A stretch of 64,000 bases of DNA from Caballeronia sp. dw_19 (GTDB lineage: Bacteria; Pseudomonadota; Gammaproteobacteria; Burkholderiales; Burkholderiaceae), in assembly GCF_018449515.1 (NCBI RefSeq), contig NZ_JAAVUQ010000019.1:62001-126000 (forward strand), given 5' to 3'. A model generated the notes under the pieces. The model worked only from the letters and a program-made list of their open reading frames with translations, had not been told where the DNA came from and did not search any database. Position 1 is the stretch's first letter, and every line of letters begins with the position of its first letter. The translations under genes and the position numbers were made by a program. Positions 1 to 9,271 of the stretch are shown one piece after another.

Positions 1-771
1 GAGAGCGCGACAGCGCAGGTGGGATCGTTGCAGGCGCAGTTACCGCAGTTCGATGCACAGATTGCGCAGGCGATGAATGGCCTTGCCGTATTGACCGGCA
101 GTGCGCCGGGGGCACTGGATGCGGAGTTGGAGGTGGCGGGGGCTGTGCCGCCGGTGCCGCCGAGCGTACCGATTGGTTTGCCGTCCACGTTGGCGCGGCG
201 GCGTCCTGACGTTCGCCGGGCGGAGAGTGATTTGCATTCGGCGACTGCTGAGATTGGAGTGGCGGTGGCGCAGATGTACCCGGATGTATCGTTGACGGGG
301 ACTGTGGGTACGCGTGCTACTCAGGCGAAATATCTGGCGCACTGGTCGAGTTTGTTCTGGACGGTTGGGCCTAGCATTTCGCTGCCGATTTTCGAAGGTG
401 GCGCGTTGCGGGCGAACGTGCGGATAGCGAAGGTGCAGGCGGGTCAGGCGGCGCTGCAATATCGCTCGACGGTGCTGAAGGCGTTGCAGGACGTGGATAA
501 CGCGTTGGTATCGTACCGGACGGACCAGGACCGTCGCGAGGCGCTGACGCGTACGGTGGAGGCTAACCGGATCAGTTTGCAGCTTGCGACCGACAGTTAC
601 CGGAAGGGGCTGGTGAGTTTCATTACTGTTCTGGATGCGGAGCGGCAGTTGGCTGAGACGCGGCAACAACTGGCGCAATCGACGGTAAGTGTGACGACGG
701 ATTTGATCGCTGTATATAAGTCGCTGGGAGGCGGATGGCAGGGCACGCCGGAGGCGGTGGGAGTTCGGTGA
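1..771 (+). CDS. RND efflux outer-membrane lipoprotein (NodT/OprM, TolC-like), 3' part
   Basis: The reading frame is open from the first base, so the N-terminus and any lipoprotein signal lie outside the window; about 256 C-terminal residues remain. The segment ARRRPDVRRAESDL followed by IGVAVAQMYPDVSLTG is the conserved internal repeat of the NodT/OprM outer-membrane factor family. The long helical stretch ending near YKSLGGGW is the usual C-terminus of this family. The protein would form the outer-membrane exit duct of a tripartite RND or MFS pump, whose adaptor and pump genes are expected just upstream. The family call is firm; the substrate cannot be read from this part. Confidence 0.9.
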   Translation, partial: ESATAQVGSLQAQLPQFDAQIAQAMNGLAVLTGSAPGALDAELEVAGAVPPVPPSVPIGLPSTLARRRPDVRRAESDLHSATAEIGVAVAQMYPDVSLTGTVGTRATQAKYLAHWSSLFWTVGPSISLPIFEGGALRANVRIAKVQAGQAALQYRSTVLKALQDVDNALVSYRTDQDRREALTRTVEANRISLQLATDSYRKGLVSFITVLDAERQLAETRQQLAQSTVSVTTDLIAVYKSLGGGWQGTPEAVGVR

Positions 772-1457
772 GGGGGCAGACAGCACGATGAAAACACTCG
801 CCGAACACAGTTAAGGCCGTGCCGATTCCTTGGCAACTGGTGCTTGCCCGAGAGCGTTGGGGGCGAAGCGTGTTCGTGTCAGGATTCGCGAGAAGGAGGG
901 GTTCAAACATCCTTCGCTCTGGCGAGCACCGTGCTTTTGGGGCACCTATGAATGAAAACTGCACGCTGTGGACACTTAGGGTAGCGGGTTTTAAAAGCGC
1001 TTTCTTTGCTTCGTTTCTTTGTCGCTTTGGACAAAGAAATGACGTGCCGCCACGCACAGTGGCTAACAGTGATAAAGAGAAAATCCGACTCACGCAGACC
1101 ACCACGGCCGAAAGCACCACCCCGGCATAGACCCCGACCGCTAACCCCAAAACCGCCCAACCAAACCACCCCAAACCCCAAGTGCGAACGAACATCCCCT
1201 CCGCACCAAAACAGGGCACCCCTTCCACCCCATCACCCCCCCACCGCCCCCACCGCACTCATTTGAAGCAAACTCCCCCCTAACCCGCCAAAACAATGAG
1301 TAAAAACAAGTAGTAGAAAAAATGGCACGTCTGTTGCTTAATTGTAGATACTGAAACTACCGAAGCGTCGGACAGGCGTGGCCCAGCTTGAAGAGCGGTA
1401 TCGAGCGGCATTTCCACGCACAGGCGGCACCAGGCCGCGATCAAAAAAGGACGCAAG
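772..1457. other. Intergenic stretch between efflux gene and ATP-grasp gene
   Basis: Besides repeat copy A, the stretch contains a C/A-rich, poorly complex tail (about 1130-1260) resembling the degenerate tandem tails of copies B and C, and an AT-richer segment (1280-1345) that probably holds the promoter of the following gene cluster. No credible gene was seen. Confidence 0.6.
813..1145 (+). repeat. Dispersed repeat, copy A
   Basis: About 330 bases are nearly identical to the minus strand of 24578-24904 and to 25173-25450. The most conserved blocks run from the GAGCACCGTGCTTTTGGGG segment to the AAAATCCGACTC segment. The core holds a perfect 10-base-pair hairpin, TTTCTTTGTC (1014-1023), loop GCTTTG, GACAAAGAAA (1030-1039). 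Open frames inside the repeat are short and conflict between strands, so I treat it as non-coding. It sits directly downstream of the efflux gene. Confidence 0.85.
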
Positions 1458-2864
1458 ATGCAGATCTACGACGAAATGCGTCACGAGGAAACCGTGCGGG
1501 CGCACTACGCACGTTTCTCCCGGTGGCTTTCCACTCAAAGCCCCGAAACCATCGCACGCAAGCGCGCGGAAGCCGATCTGCTGTTCAGGCGTGTCGGCAT
1601 CACGTTTGCCGTGAACGGCGATCTGTCGGGCACTGAGCGCCTGATTCCCTTCGACATGATCCCGCGCATCATCCCTGGCGATGAATGGCGCAAGCTGGAA
1701 GCTGGCCTCCGACAGCGGGTACGCGCGTTGAACATGTTTATCCGCGACGTCTACCACGATCACGACATCGTTCGGGCGGGGAAGATTCCCGCCGAGCAGG
1801 TGTACACGAACGCGCAATATCGCCCGGAGATGCAGGGCGTGGATGTGCCGCTCGACGTCTACGCGCACGTCGCTGGCGTGGACGTGGTGCGCGCCGGTGA
1901 CGCAGGCGAGTTCTACGTACTTGAAGATAACCTCCGGGTGCCGTCGGGCGTGTCGTACATGCTCGAAAACCGCAAGATGATGATGCGGCTCTTCCCCGAA
2001 TTGTTCGTGCAGAACCGCATTGCCCCGGTCGCGCATTATCCGGACCTGCTGCTCGAAACGTTGCGCTCGATCGCACCCGCCGGCGTGGACGACCCCAACG
2101 TGGTGGTGCTCACGCCCGGCATGTACAACTCGGCGTACTTCGAGCACTCGTTCCTCGCGCAGCAAATGGGCGTGGAGCTGGTGGAGGGCAAGGACCTCTT
2201 CGTCGATGAAAACTACGTGTTCATGCGCACGACGCAAGGGCCGAAACGCGTCGACGTGATCTACCGGCGCCTCGACGATGACTTCATGGACCCGCTCGCG
2301 TTCCGCACTGACTCGGCGCTCGGCGTGCCGGGCCTGCTGACGTCGTATCGCGCGGGCCGCGTGGCATTGGCCAACGCGATGGGCACGGGTATCGCCGACG
2401 ATAAATCCATCTATCCGTTCGTCCCGGACATGATCGAGTTCTATCTCGGCGAAACCCCGATCCTGAACAACGTGCCGACGTTCCAGTGCCGCAAGCCCGA
2501 CGATCTCGCCTACACGCTCGCGCATCTGCCCGAGCTGGTCGTGAAGGAGGTTCACGGAGCGGGCGGTTACGGCATGCTGGTCGGGCCGGCATCGACGAAA
2601 GCCGAAATCGAGGCATTCCGCGAACGCCTGATCGCGCGGCCGGATGGGTATATCGCCCAGCCTACCTTGGCGCTCTCCGCCTGCCCGACCTTCGTGGAAT
2701 CGGGTATCGCGCCGCGCCATATCGACTTGCGGCCGTTCGTGCTGTCGGGTAAAGAAGTGACGATGGCCGCCGGCGGCCTGACTCGCGTGGCGTTGAAGGA
2801 GGGTTCTCTCGTCGTGAATTCGTCGCAGGGCGGCGGCACGAAAGACACCTGGATGGTGGACTAA
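1458..2864 (+). CDS. Circularly permuted ATP-grasp family protein (DUF404/DUF407)
   Basis: The 468-residue protein has the full length and typical blocks of the circularly permuted ATP-grasp family: IPFDMIPRIIPGDEW near residue 60, the EDNLRVPSGVSYMLENR block near 155, and VVKEVHGAGGYGML near 360. These proteins are predicted peptide ligases that form amide bonds using ATP. It starts a row of four same-strand genes with alpha-E, transglutaminase-like and Anbu proteins, a combination long noted in bacterial genomes and thought to make and process a small peptide or peptide tag. The substrate is unknown. Start chosen at an ATG preceded by AAAAAGGACGCAAG, which supplies a good ribosome site. Confidence 0.93.
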   Translation: MQIYDEMRHEETVRAHYARFSRWLSTQSPETIARKRAEADLLFRRVGITFAVNGDLSGTERLIPFDMIPRIIPGDEWRKLEAGLRQRVRALNMFIRDVYHDHDIVRAGKIPAEQVYTNAQYRPEMQGVDVPLDVYAHVAGVDVVRAGDAGEFYVLEDNLRVPSGVSYMLENRKMMMRLFPELFVQNRIAPVAHYPDLLLETLRSIAPAGVDDPNVVVLTPGMYNSAYFEHSFLAQQMGVELVEGKDLFVDENYVFMRTTQGPKRVDVIYRRLDDDFMDPLAFRTDSALGVPGLLTSYRAGRVALANAMGTGIADDKSIYPFVPDMIEFYLGETPILNNVPTFQCRKPDDLAYTLAHLPELVVKEVHGAGGYGMLVGPASTKAEIEAFRERLIARPDGYIAQPTLALSACPTFVESGIAPRHIDLRPFVLSGKEVTMAAGGLTRVALKEGSLVVNSSQGGGTKDTWMVD

Positions 2865-2942
2865 GCACCCACCGGGATTGTTCGCACGGGCGTGCTTCCA
2901 AGCGCTGCGCCCGCGCGCGCCACACAACAACGGAACGCCATC

Positions 2943-3899
2943 ATGATGCTAAGCCGCACAGCCGATCACCTTTTCTGGATGGCTCGCTACATGGAGCGAG
3001 CGGAAAATACCGCCCGCATGCTCGACATCAACCTGAAGGGCATGCTGCTGCCGCAGACGCCGGATCAGGCCGCCCGCGCACAACGCTCGGTACTCCGTAT
3101 TTCGGAACTTGAATCCAGGTTCGAGGAGCGTTTCCCGGGCTCGGATTCGCGCGAAGACATGCTGCACTTCATGGTCGCCGATACCGGCAATCCGTCGAGC
3201 ATCATTTCGTGCCTGCACGCGGCTCGCGAAAACGCGCGTGCCGTACGCGGGACCCTGACCACGGAAGCGTGGGAGACCATCAATTTCACGTGGCTCGAAT
3301 TCGGCGAAAAACTCGCCGTGGGCGAGCTGGGAAAAAGCCCCGACATGCTGTTCGAATGGGTCAAGTACCGCTCGAATCTGTGTCGCGGCGTGATGGTCGG
3401 CACCGCGCTTCAGGACGACGCCTTCTGGTTCATCCAGCTCGGCATGTACCTGGAACGCGCGGACAACACGGCGCGGATCCTGGACGTGCGTTTCGCCGAT
3501 GCCGAACCGAACTCGCGCGAAGCCGCCCGTCAACTGGAAGACTTCTACTACTGGACCTCCATCTTGAGTTCAGTGTCCGCGCTGGAAATCTACCGGAAGG
3601 TGTATCGCGACGTCGTGACGCCGTCGCGAGTAGTGGAACTGCTTATCCTCAACTCGCAGATGCCGCGCTCGCTGCTGGCGTCGCTGGACGGGGTCTGCGC
3701 GACGCTCGACAAGTTGCGCACCAGCGGCTCGAACGAGTGTGAACGTTTCGCCGGCAAGCTGCGCGCGGACGTGCTGTACATGGATATCCGCCAGATCCTT
3801 GAAACCGGAGTGCACGCCTATCTGACGCAATTCCTGAAACGGGTCGATGAGCTCGGTGTTCGCGTGATGCGCACCTTCCTCATGTTGCCTCTCGCCTGA
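2943..3899 (+). CDS. Alpha-E domain-containing protein (DUF403)
   Basis: This 318-residue, mostly helical protein starts MMLSRTADHLFWMARYMERA, the hallmark of alpha-E domain proteins, and keeps the family's ERADNTARILDVRF repeat near residue 180. An upstream in-frame start would add 17 unconserved residues, so the later ATG is chosen. Alpha-E proteins have no proven chemistry; they are almost always encoded beside a circularly permuted ATP-grasp protein and a transglutaminase-like protein, as here, and are assumed to be partners of the ligase. It lies about 80 bases after the ATP-grasp gene and 23 before the transglutaminase gene, consistent with one operon. Confidence 0.93.
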   Translation: MMLSRTADHLFWMARYMERAENTARMLDINLKGMLLPQTPDQAARAQRSVLRISELESRFEERFPGSDSREDMLHFMVADTGNPSSIISCLHAARENARAVRGTLTTEAWETINFTWLEFGEKLAVGELGKSPDMLFEWVKYRSNLCRGVMVGTALQDDAFWFIQLGMYLERADNTARILDVRFADAEPNSREAARQLEDFYYWTSILSSVSALEIYRKVYRDVVTPSRVVELLILNSQMPRSLLASLDGVCATLDKLRTSGSNECERFAGKLRADVLYMDIRQILETGVHAYLTQFLKRVDELGVRVMRTFLMLPLA

Positions 3900-3922
3900 A
3901 CGCATCCGTCCTGGAAACCATC

Positions 3923-4720
3923 ATGCTTCTGACCATTCGTCATCACACAAGCTACCGTTACGCCGTGCCCGTGCAGTACTCCATCCAGCAACTGCGCATG
4001 ACGCCCGCCAACGGGTCGGCGCAGATGGTGCGGCGCTGGAATATCGACACAGTGGGCAAGCTCGACGTCACCCGCGATGCCTACGCCAACACGCTGCATA
4101 CGCTGGTGCTGACGAAACCGCATATGGAGATCCATCTTTCCGTGACCGGTCAGGTGGAAACCACGTTGCTCGACGGCGGCCGCCTCAACGACGGTCCCGG
4201 CCGGATTCCGCTCCAGCACTACACCTGTGCGACCGCGCTGACCGAGCCGGACGCAGTGATCCGCGAACTCGCGAACTCGGTGCCCAAGCTCGACTCACCG
4301 TCGGCGCTGATTGCGCTGGCGGAGAATATTGAAGCCAGGGTGCAGTTCAAGGCGGGCGTAACCGAGGTCACGAGCACGGCTGCTCAGGCGCTGCAGCTCG
4401 GTAACGGCGTGTGCCAGGATCACGCTCACATCATGTTGGCGTGCTGCCGCGCCCGGGGCCTCCCGGCGCGCTATGTGAGCGGTTACATCGATCCAGGCGA
4501 TGTCCCGCACGCGGCAAGCCACGCTTGGGTCGATGTGTGGATCGACGACGGATGGGTGTCGGTGGACGTTACACACACAGCGTTCGCCAGCGGCCGCTAC
4601 TGCCGGCTCGCGGTTGCGCGCGACTATGAGGCGGCCGCACCTGTGCGCGGCTCGCGCGTGGGCGGCAAGGAAGAGCGCATGAGCGTTGACGTCTCCGTGC
4701 AGGCCTCGGCCGACCAGTGA
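3923..4720 (+). CDS. Transglutaminase-like cysteine peptidase family protein
   Basis: 265 residues: an N-terminal bacterial transglutaminase-like beta domain (starting LLTIRHHTSYRYAVPVQYS) and a C-terminal transglutaminase core. The catalytic triad is visible: Cys in GNGVCQDHAHIM, His in ASHAWVDVWI and Asp in VSVDVTHT. Such proteins probably act as peptidases or amidotransferases. It is the third gene of the ATP-grasp/alpha-E/Anbu row, so it may trim or transfer the product of the predicted ligase. The fold and triad are clear; the substrate is inferred only from neighbours. Confidence 0.93.
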   Translation: MLLTIRHHTSYRYAVPVQYSIQQLRMTPANGSAQMVRRWNIDTVGKLDVTRDAYANTLHTLVLTKPHMEIHLSVTGQVETTLLDGGRLNDGPGRIPLQHYTCATALTEPDAVIRELANSVPKLDSPSALIALAENIEARVQFKAGVTEVTSTAAQALQLGNGVCQDHAHIMLACCRARGLPARYVSGYIDPGDVPHAASHAWVDVWIDDGWVSVDVTHTAFASGRYCRLAVARDYEAAAPVRGSRVGGKEERMSVDVSVQASADQ

Positions 4721-4965
4721 GTGACACGTCGCGGCGCTCGTATTCCTCAGGCGCCGGAACATTCAAGCCGCGCCCCCATCTGCCGATAACTATTAGAAGG
4801 TGAGGTGGCGCGGCTTTGTTGACCGCACCTTGACCTGATGACGGGAGGCGGCGCGTTTGGCGGGGGACTCATGCCTGTGCACGAGTCCTCTCAATCAGCC
4901 CGATCCGGGCGATGACCCGATTACCCGATTACAATACGTATTTGCTTCTTTCAGGAATTGGACGC

Positions 4966-5835
4966 ATGACTTATTGCGTGGCAATGCGCGTCGACGAAGG
5001 ACTGGTGTTCCTGTCCGACACCCGCACGAATGCCGGGGTCGACCATGTGAGCGCCGCCCGCAAGATGGCAGTCTTCGAGCAGCCCGGCGACCGCGTCCTC
5101 GTGCTCCTCGCCGCGGGTAATCTCGCCCTGACGCAGGCAGTCATGCAACTGCTGTCGGAACCGGCGCCCGAAGATAAACCCACGCTGTATAACGTACCCA
5201 CCATGGCGGAAGCGGCGCGGCTGGTGGGCGATGCGGTGCGCGAGGTACATCGGCGAGATGCGGCTACGCTTGCGGAATTCAGCGTCGACTTCAATTGCAG
5301 CTTCATTCTCGGCGGCCAGATCCGCGGGGCGAATACGCGCCTGTTCATGATTTACTCGGCGGGTAACTTCGTGGAGTCGTCGCAGGTCAGCCCGTATTTC
5401 CAGATCGGTGAATCGAAGTACGGCAAGCCGATCATCGATCGCGTTGTCACACCGTCCACGCCGCTGGACGAAGTCGCGAAATGCGCGCTGGTGTCAATGG
5501 ACTCCACGCTACGGTCCAATTTATCAGTGGGATTACCGCTCGATCTGCTCGTGTATGAGAAGGACGCGTTGCGGGTCACGCGCTTCTCCACAATCGATAA
5601 CGACAACCACTATTTCCAGATGATTCATCGCACCTGGGGTGAACGGCTGCGGCAGATTTTCGGGGAGATTCCTAATCCGACCTGGGCCGATCCTGCCAAT
5701 GTGCCGCTACGGGCGCGCGAAACGGTATCGAACGTGCCGCGCGTGACAGGCAGCGATCTGCGGGCCGAACCCGATACGTCAGCGCCGCCGTTTCAGACCT
5801 TGATGCAGCCGGAAAGCGGGCAGTCGCAGCATTGA
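4966..5835 (+). CDS. Anbu, ancestral proteasome-like beta-subunit peptidase
   Basis: 289 residues beginning MTYCVAMRVDEGLVFLSD, with Thr2 exposed after Met removal as the expected N-terminal nucleophile of the Ntn-hydrolase fold. The TRTNAGVDHVS and AAGNLALTQ segments are characteristic of Anbu (also called bacterial proteasome homologue). A longer start 54 bases upstream would hide the nucleophile; the chosen ATG has an AGGAA site 9 bases before it. Anbu assembles into a ring-like or spiral particle. It is the fourth same-strand gene after ATP-grasp, alpha-E and transglutaminase, although about 245 bases separate it from the third, so it may have its own promoter. Confidence 0.92.
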   Translation: MTYCVAMRVDEGLVFLSDTRTNAGVDHVSAARKMAVFEQPGDRVLVLLAAGNLALTQAVMQLLSEPAPEDKPTLYNVPTMAEAARLVGDAVREVHRRDAATLAEFSVDFNCSFILGGQIRGANTRLFMIYSAGNFVESSQVSPYFQIGESKYGKPIIDRVVTPSTPLDEVAKCALVSMDSTLRSNLSVGLPLDLLVYEKDALRVTRFSTIDNDNHYFQMIHRTWGERLRQIFGEIPNPTWADPANVPLRARETVSNVPRVTGSDLRAEPDTSAPPFQTLMQPESGQSQH

Positions 5836-5920
5836 ACCGGACTGGGATTGGTCAATTAGTAGATTAGTAGAGGCGGTTTGAGAGCGCGTGCTGGAAACTC
5901 TGCAAGACAGGTAGCCTGAA

Positions 5921-5969
5921 CAAGAACGGCCCAATCGGCTTTACGCAGATTGGGCCGTTCTTGTTTTTG
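5921..5969 (+). terminator. Rho-independent terminator after the Anbu gene
   Basis: A perfect 16-base-pair inverted repeat (5921-5936 with 5948-5963, arms CAAGAACGGCCCAATC and its complement) is followed by TTTTT. It lies about 85 bases after the Anbu stop codon and closes the four-gene row. Confidence 0.93.
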
Positions 5970-6031
5970 GCGTTGTTTTTAGCTTTGGCGTATTGATTGC
6001 CGTGAACCGGCGATCAATACCCTGCGCGCAT

Positions 6032-6067
6032 AAAAAAACAGCCATCGGTTTCGCCGATGGCTGTTTT
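6032..6067 (-). terminator. Bidirectional intrinsic terminator after porin gene
   Basis: AAAAACAGCCATCGG pairs with CCGATGGCTGTTTTT around a short loop. Read on the minus strand, the stem ends in a T-tract about 60 bases after the porin stop codon; on the plus strand it also ends in T residues, so it can work in both directions. Confidence 0.92.
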
Positions 6068-6126
6068 TGAACCGCAGTCGAAATCGGCGCGCTATGCAGT
6101 GAACCGCTTGCGCGCCGGGTCCGGCT

Positions 6127-7314
6127 TTAGAACTTGTGACGAATACCGACGAGCACCATTTCTTGCGAACTCGTACCGGCGAAGCCGAACGAACCGATCG
6201 ATGCTTGCGCTGCTTGATCTACGCGAACCGTCTGGCCTGCCGCGTTCGTGGTGTACACAGCTTGCGTGCCGCTTGCGTGCTGGTAAGCGCCGACTGCGTA
6301 GAAGTCCGTACGCTTGGACACCGTGTAGTCCGCGCCGATACCCACTTGATGGTACTTGGCAGCCGTGTCGCCGCTAGCTTTCTCGTACGTGTAGCCTGCA
6401 CCGACCAGCAAAGCCGGCGTAAGCTGGTAGTTCGCGAACACGCTGCCGATGTTGTACTTCTGCGTCGACGTGAATGCCGACAAGGCGTCCGGAGCGTATT
6501 GCGCATTGCTGTACGAAGCGCCGAGCGTTACCGGGCCGATAGCGTACTGAGCTGCTGCACGAGCGATGCTGAGCGAGTGAGCCGAGGTGTAGCCGCTGTT
6601 GATCGGACCGTCGAAAATCGAGTCCGACGACTGGTTGGCGCTCCAGACCGATCCTGCTGCAGCCGTACGGCCTGCGCTCGGGTTGCTTGCGTAGAAGTAA
6701 CCAGCAGCCAAGCCCAACGGGCCGTTGTTATACGCAACTGCACCGCTCCACGTCTGGCCTTGACCCGTCGTGCCAGCCAGGTTGCTGAAGCCATACAAGC
6801 CTTCGAATTGCAGGCCGGCGTAGTTCGGCGAAACATACTTCACCGTGTTCGAAACACGCAAGCTGTTGTCGTAGTTGTCAACGTCGCCCGGCGTACCGAC
6901 GATCGACGCCCAGTAGTTGTCACCCGTGATGCCTTGCACCATGTCAACAAGCGGATCGTATTGACGACCGATCGTGACGGTACCGAGCTTATCAGCCGTC
7001 AAGCCGACGAATGCCTGGCGGCCAAATTCGCGACCACCTTGACCCAATCCGCCCGTATTGAGGTTGAAGCCGTTTTCCAATTGGAAAATTGCCTTCAAAC
7101 CACCGCCCAAGTCTTCCGTACCCTTCACGCCCCAACGGTCACCGGACAAGTTGCCGGCAAAGAGGCCGACCTGCTTCTCGTTGCCGGACGCGTGGCCAAC
7201 ATAACCAACAGCCTCATCGATCAAGCCATACAGAGTTACGCTGCTTTGCGCGTGAGCCACGCCAGCCGTGCCGAGCAGTGCCAGCGAAAGGGAAGTCAGT
7301 GCGAAACGTTTCAT
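6127..7314 (-). CDS. Trimeric general porin (Burkholderiales OmpC-like, Porin_4)
   Basis: 395 residues with a classical signal peptide (MKRFALTSLSLALLGTAG) cleaved after AHA, then QSSVTLYGLIDEAVGYV, the standard first strand of Burkholderiales porins. The family blocks RWGVKGTEDLGGGLKAIFQL and FGRQAFVGL are present, and the chain ends in a C-terminal Phe (HKF) as needed for BAM-mediated outer-membrane insertion. The start is set at the second in-frame ATG, which has GGAG eight bases upstream; the first would add four residues. It forms a water-filled channel; specificity is unknown. The gene is monocistronic, with a strong terminator downstream. Confidence 0.95.
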   Translation of the reverse strand: MKRFALTSLSLALLGTAGVAHAQSSVTLYGLIDEAVGYVGHASGNEKQVGLFAGNLSGDRWGVKGTEDLGGGLKAIFQLENGFNLNTGGLGQGGREFGRQAFVGLTADKLGTVTIGRQYDPLVDMVQGITGDNYWASIVGTPGDVDNYDNSLRVSNTVKYVSPNYAGLQFEGLYGFSNLAGTTGQGQTWSGAVAYNNGPLGLAAGYFYASNPSAGRTAAAGSVWSANQSSDSIFDGPINSGYTSAHSLSIARAAAQYAIGPVTLGASYSNAQYAPDALSAFTSTQKYNIGSVFANYQLTPALLVGAGYTYEKASGDTAAKYHQVGIGADYTVSKRTDFYAVGAYQHASGTQAVYTTNAAGQTVRVDQAAQASIGSFGFAGTSSQEMVLVGIRHKF

Positions 7315-7936
7315 CAGGTTCTCCACGCTAGGATTAAATTCGTTGTTGCCGGCGCAGAGAATAACGCAGCGTTACAAAACTTAAGAACTGAAAAATTAAA
7401 ACATGTCTCGAAAAAAAGACACTTTATGGTCGACCGTGTGATGTCTTGTAAGGCAAGCCTGTCAAGGCTTTAGCCGTTGATTCATCTAGCGAAAGCGCAT
7501 TAGCATGGATGCCGTCATAAAGTTCCTTTTAACGCAATTGGTTCAGCGAGAATGGGCGCTTTTTATTAGTTTTTTACTAATTCGGCGTTATAAGCGAGGT
7601 ATGCCGGGAGGCCCTTGCGAGGAAGGCTTTTACAGGCGAGAGGAGCGCTGCGCATGGCTCGGCGAGGGTTTACGCCGGGAGGCGGCCCGACGCAGCCGCG
7701 TAGCGTCCGACACCGCGAGATGAGTTCGCGCGTGGCGTATTACCAACACCTTTACTCATTGAGAGCGCCATTTTTGCGTCCAGCGCAACAAACGCGCTGT
7801 GCTCACTCGTCGCGGCGAGTCCATGCGACTTGACGAAGTTTCGGCAGTCAAGCTTTTGACACGGAAAACTGTCGTGTCGCGGATTACTCTGGTTTGCGAC
7901 TTGATTCCGCTCCTGATCCCGCTCGGCTTGACGGCG
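7315..7936. other. Intergenic stretch between porin and BrkB genes
   Basis: The AT-rich segment just upstream of the porin (about 7330-7440) probably carries its promoter. The rest shows no supported gene, RNA or repeat; the short open frames lack convincing ribosome sites or recognisable sequence. Confidence 0.5.
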
Positions 7937-9271
7937 TTATTCGTCGTTTGCCGCAGGATGATCACGTCCGGCTTCGCGTCCGGTTTCACGTCCCGATAAC
8001 AGCGCGAGCGCCAAACCTGCGCCGCCGGCCAGCAACACGGCGCGCCACGGATACCGCTTCACCAGGTCATTTGCCTGGACCGCCTTGCGCCCGCAATCCC
8101 GCATGGCTTGCGCCGTCACCCGGGTAGCCACGGTCTCCGCACGGGCCAGCTTGCGGCTGAGGGTCAACGCGGTGCTCAACGCCGATACCCGTTTGCGCGC
8201 CTGCTGCGTCAAATGCTGCGCGTGTTCAGCCCTTCTTTCGATGGATGCTCGCGAACGTCCCGGCACGACCGTAAAGGCTTTTGTGTTTCCGGGGTTGTCC
8301 GTGTCCACACGGCCGGCTCCGGGAACTGTCGAGCCCGCCAGCATCGAGCCGATCTTGGCGCGGCTGCCTAGGGGGACCCGGGTGCTTTGCTGGCCCCACG
8401 CACCGCGGGGATCGTGCAAACGTGCTCGCGCGGCTGAAAACTCCGCGCCAAGCAGCAGGACTGCTGCCGAGAAGTACAGCCACATCAGCAACACCGCAAG
8501 CGAGCCCGCCGCGCCGAATGAATTCGCCGTGCCCGCGTGAGTCAGGTAGAACGCAAACAGTTTTTTGCCGACCGAAAACAGGATCGCGGCAACAAACCCG
8601 CCGACCAGTGCGTCCCGCCATTGCACCCGGCCGTCGGGGAGGAACTTCAGCAGCGCTCCGAACGCAAGCGAGAGAATCACCAGTCCGACCAGCAACTGCA
8701 CAATGTCGCCGACGATCACGAACGGCGAATTACCCCAAAGCCATTTGCCCACGGCCTGGATGGCGGTATCGAGGACTAGCGAGACGATCAGCAGGAACGC
8801 CACCCCCAGCACCAGGCCGAACGAGATCAGCCGCACCCGCACCAGCGCGAAAACGCTGGATTTCTGCTCGCCGGTAAGTGGCCATACGAGGTTCAGCGCG
8901 GTGTTGAGCGATGAAAATGTCGCCGATGCACCCAGCGCCAGCAACACGAACGAGATCACGGCGGCGACTCCCGTGCCGCCGCTACGGTGGGCATTCTCGA
9001 CAATGCTCTGCACGCTCGCCGCGGCCTGATCGCCGAGCAGTCCATTGACGTGATGAAACAACTGACCGCGCGCGGCGTCGGCCCCGAACACCCAGCCGGC
9101 CACGGCGATGACCATGACCAGCGTCGGCGCCAGCGAAAACGCGGAGTAGAACGCGATGCTCGCCGCCATGGCGGCACAGCGATCCTCGCCAAATTTCCTG
9201 AGCGCGCCCATCACCCAGGATGCGTCCTTTTTCACGGCAGCCTGAATTTTCTCGGTGGACAATGTGCTCAT
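7937..9271 (-). CDS. YihY/BrkB family inner-membrane protein with a DUF883-like C-terminal tail
   Basis: 444 residues. The first ~300 form the YihY/virulence factor BrkB membrane domain: MAASIAFYSAFSLAPTL, then six predicted membrane segments, including LLMWLYFSAAVLLLGAEFS. Old names such as ribonuclease BN are misleading; the molecular function is unknown. The last ~100 residues form a charged helix followed by YPWRAVLLAGGAGLALALL, which resembles the C-terminal anchor of the ElaB/YqjD (DUF883) ribosome-tethering family. The start at 9271 is chosen because GAGG lies just upstream and the protein then begins at the usual family position; an upstream frame extension looks non-coding. Confidence 0.88.
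   Translation of the reverse strand: MSTLSTEKIQAAVKKDASWVMGALRKFGEDRCAAMAASIAFYSAFSLAPTLVMVIAVAGWVFGADAARGQLFHHVNGLLGDQAAASVQSIVENAHRSGGTGVAAVISFVLLALGASATFSSLNTALNLVWPLTGEQKSSVFALVRVRLISFGLVLGVAFLLIVSLVLDTAIQAVGKWLWGNSPFVIVGDIVQLLVGLVILSLAFGALLKFLPDGRVQWRDALVGGFVAAILFSVGKKLFAFYLTHAGTANSFGAAGSLAVLLMWLYFSAAVLLLGAEFSAARARLHDPRGAWGQQSTRVPLGSRAKIGSMLAGSTVPGAGRVDTDNPGNTKAFTVVPGRSRASIERRAEHAQHLTQQARKRVSALSTALTLSRKLARAETVATRVTAQAMRDCGRKAVQANDLVKRYPWRAVLLAGGAGLALALLSGRETGREAGRDHPAANDE

Noticed and set aside
7505..7833. Short plus-strand frames between the porin and BrkB genes
   Set aside because: They lack ribosome sites, overlap each other and have no recognisable sequence.
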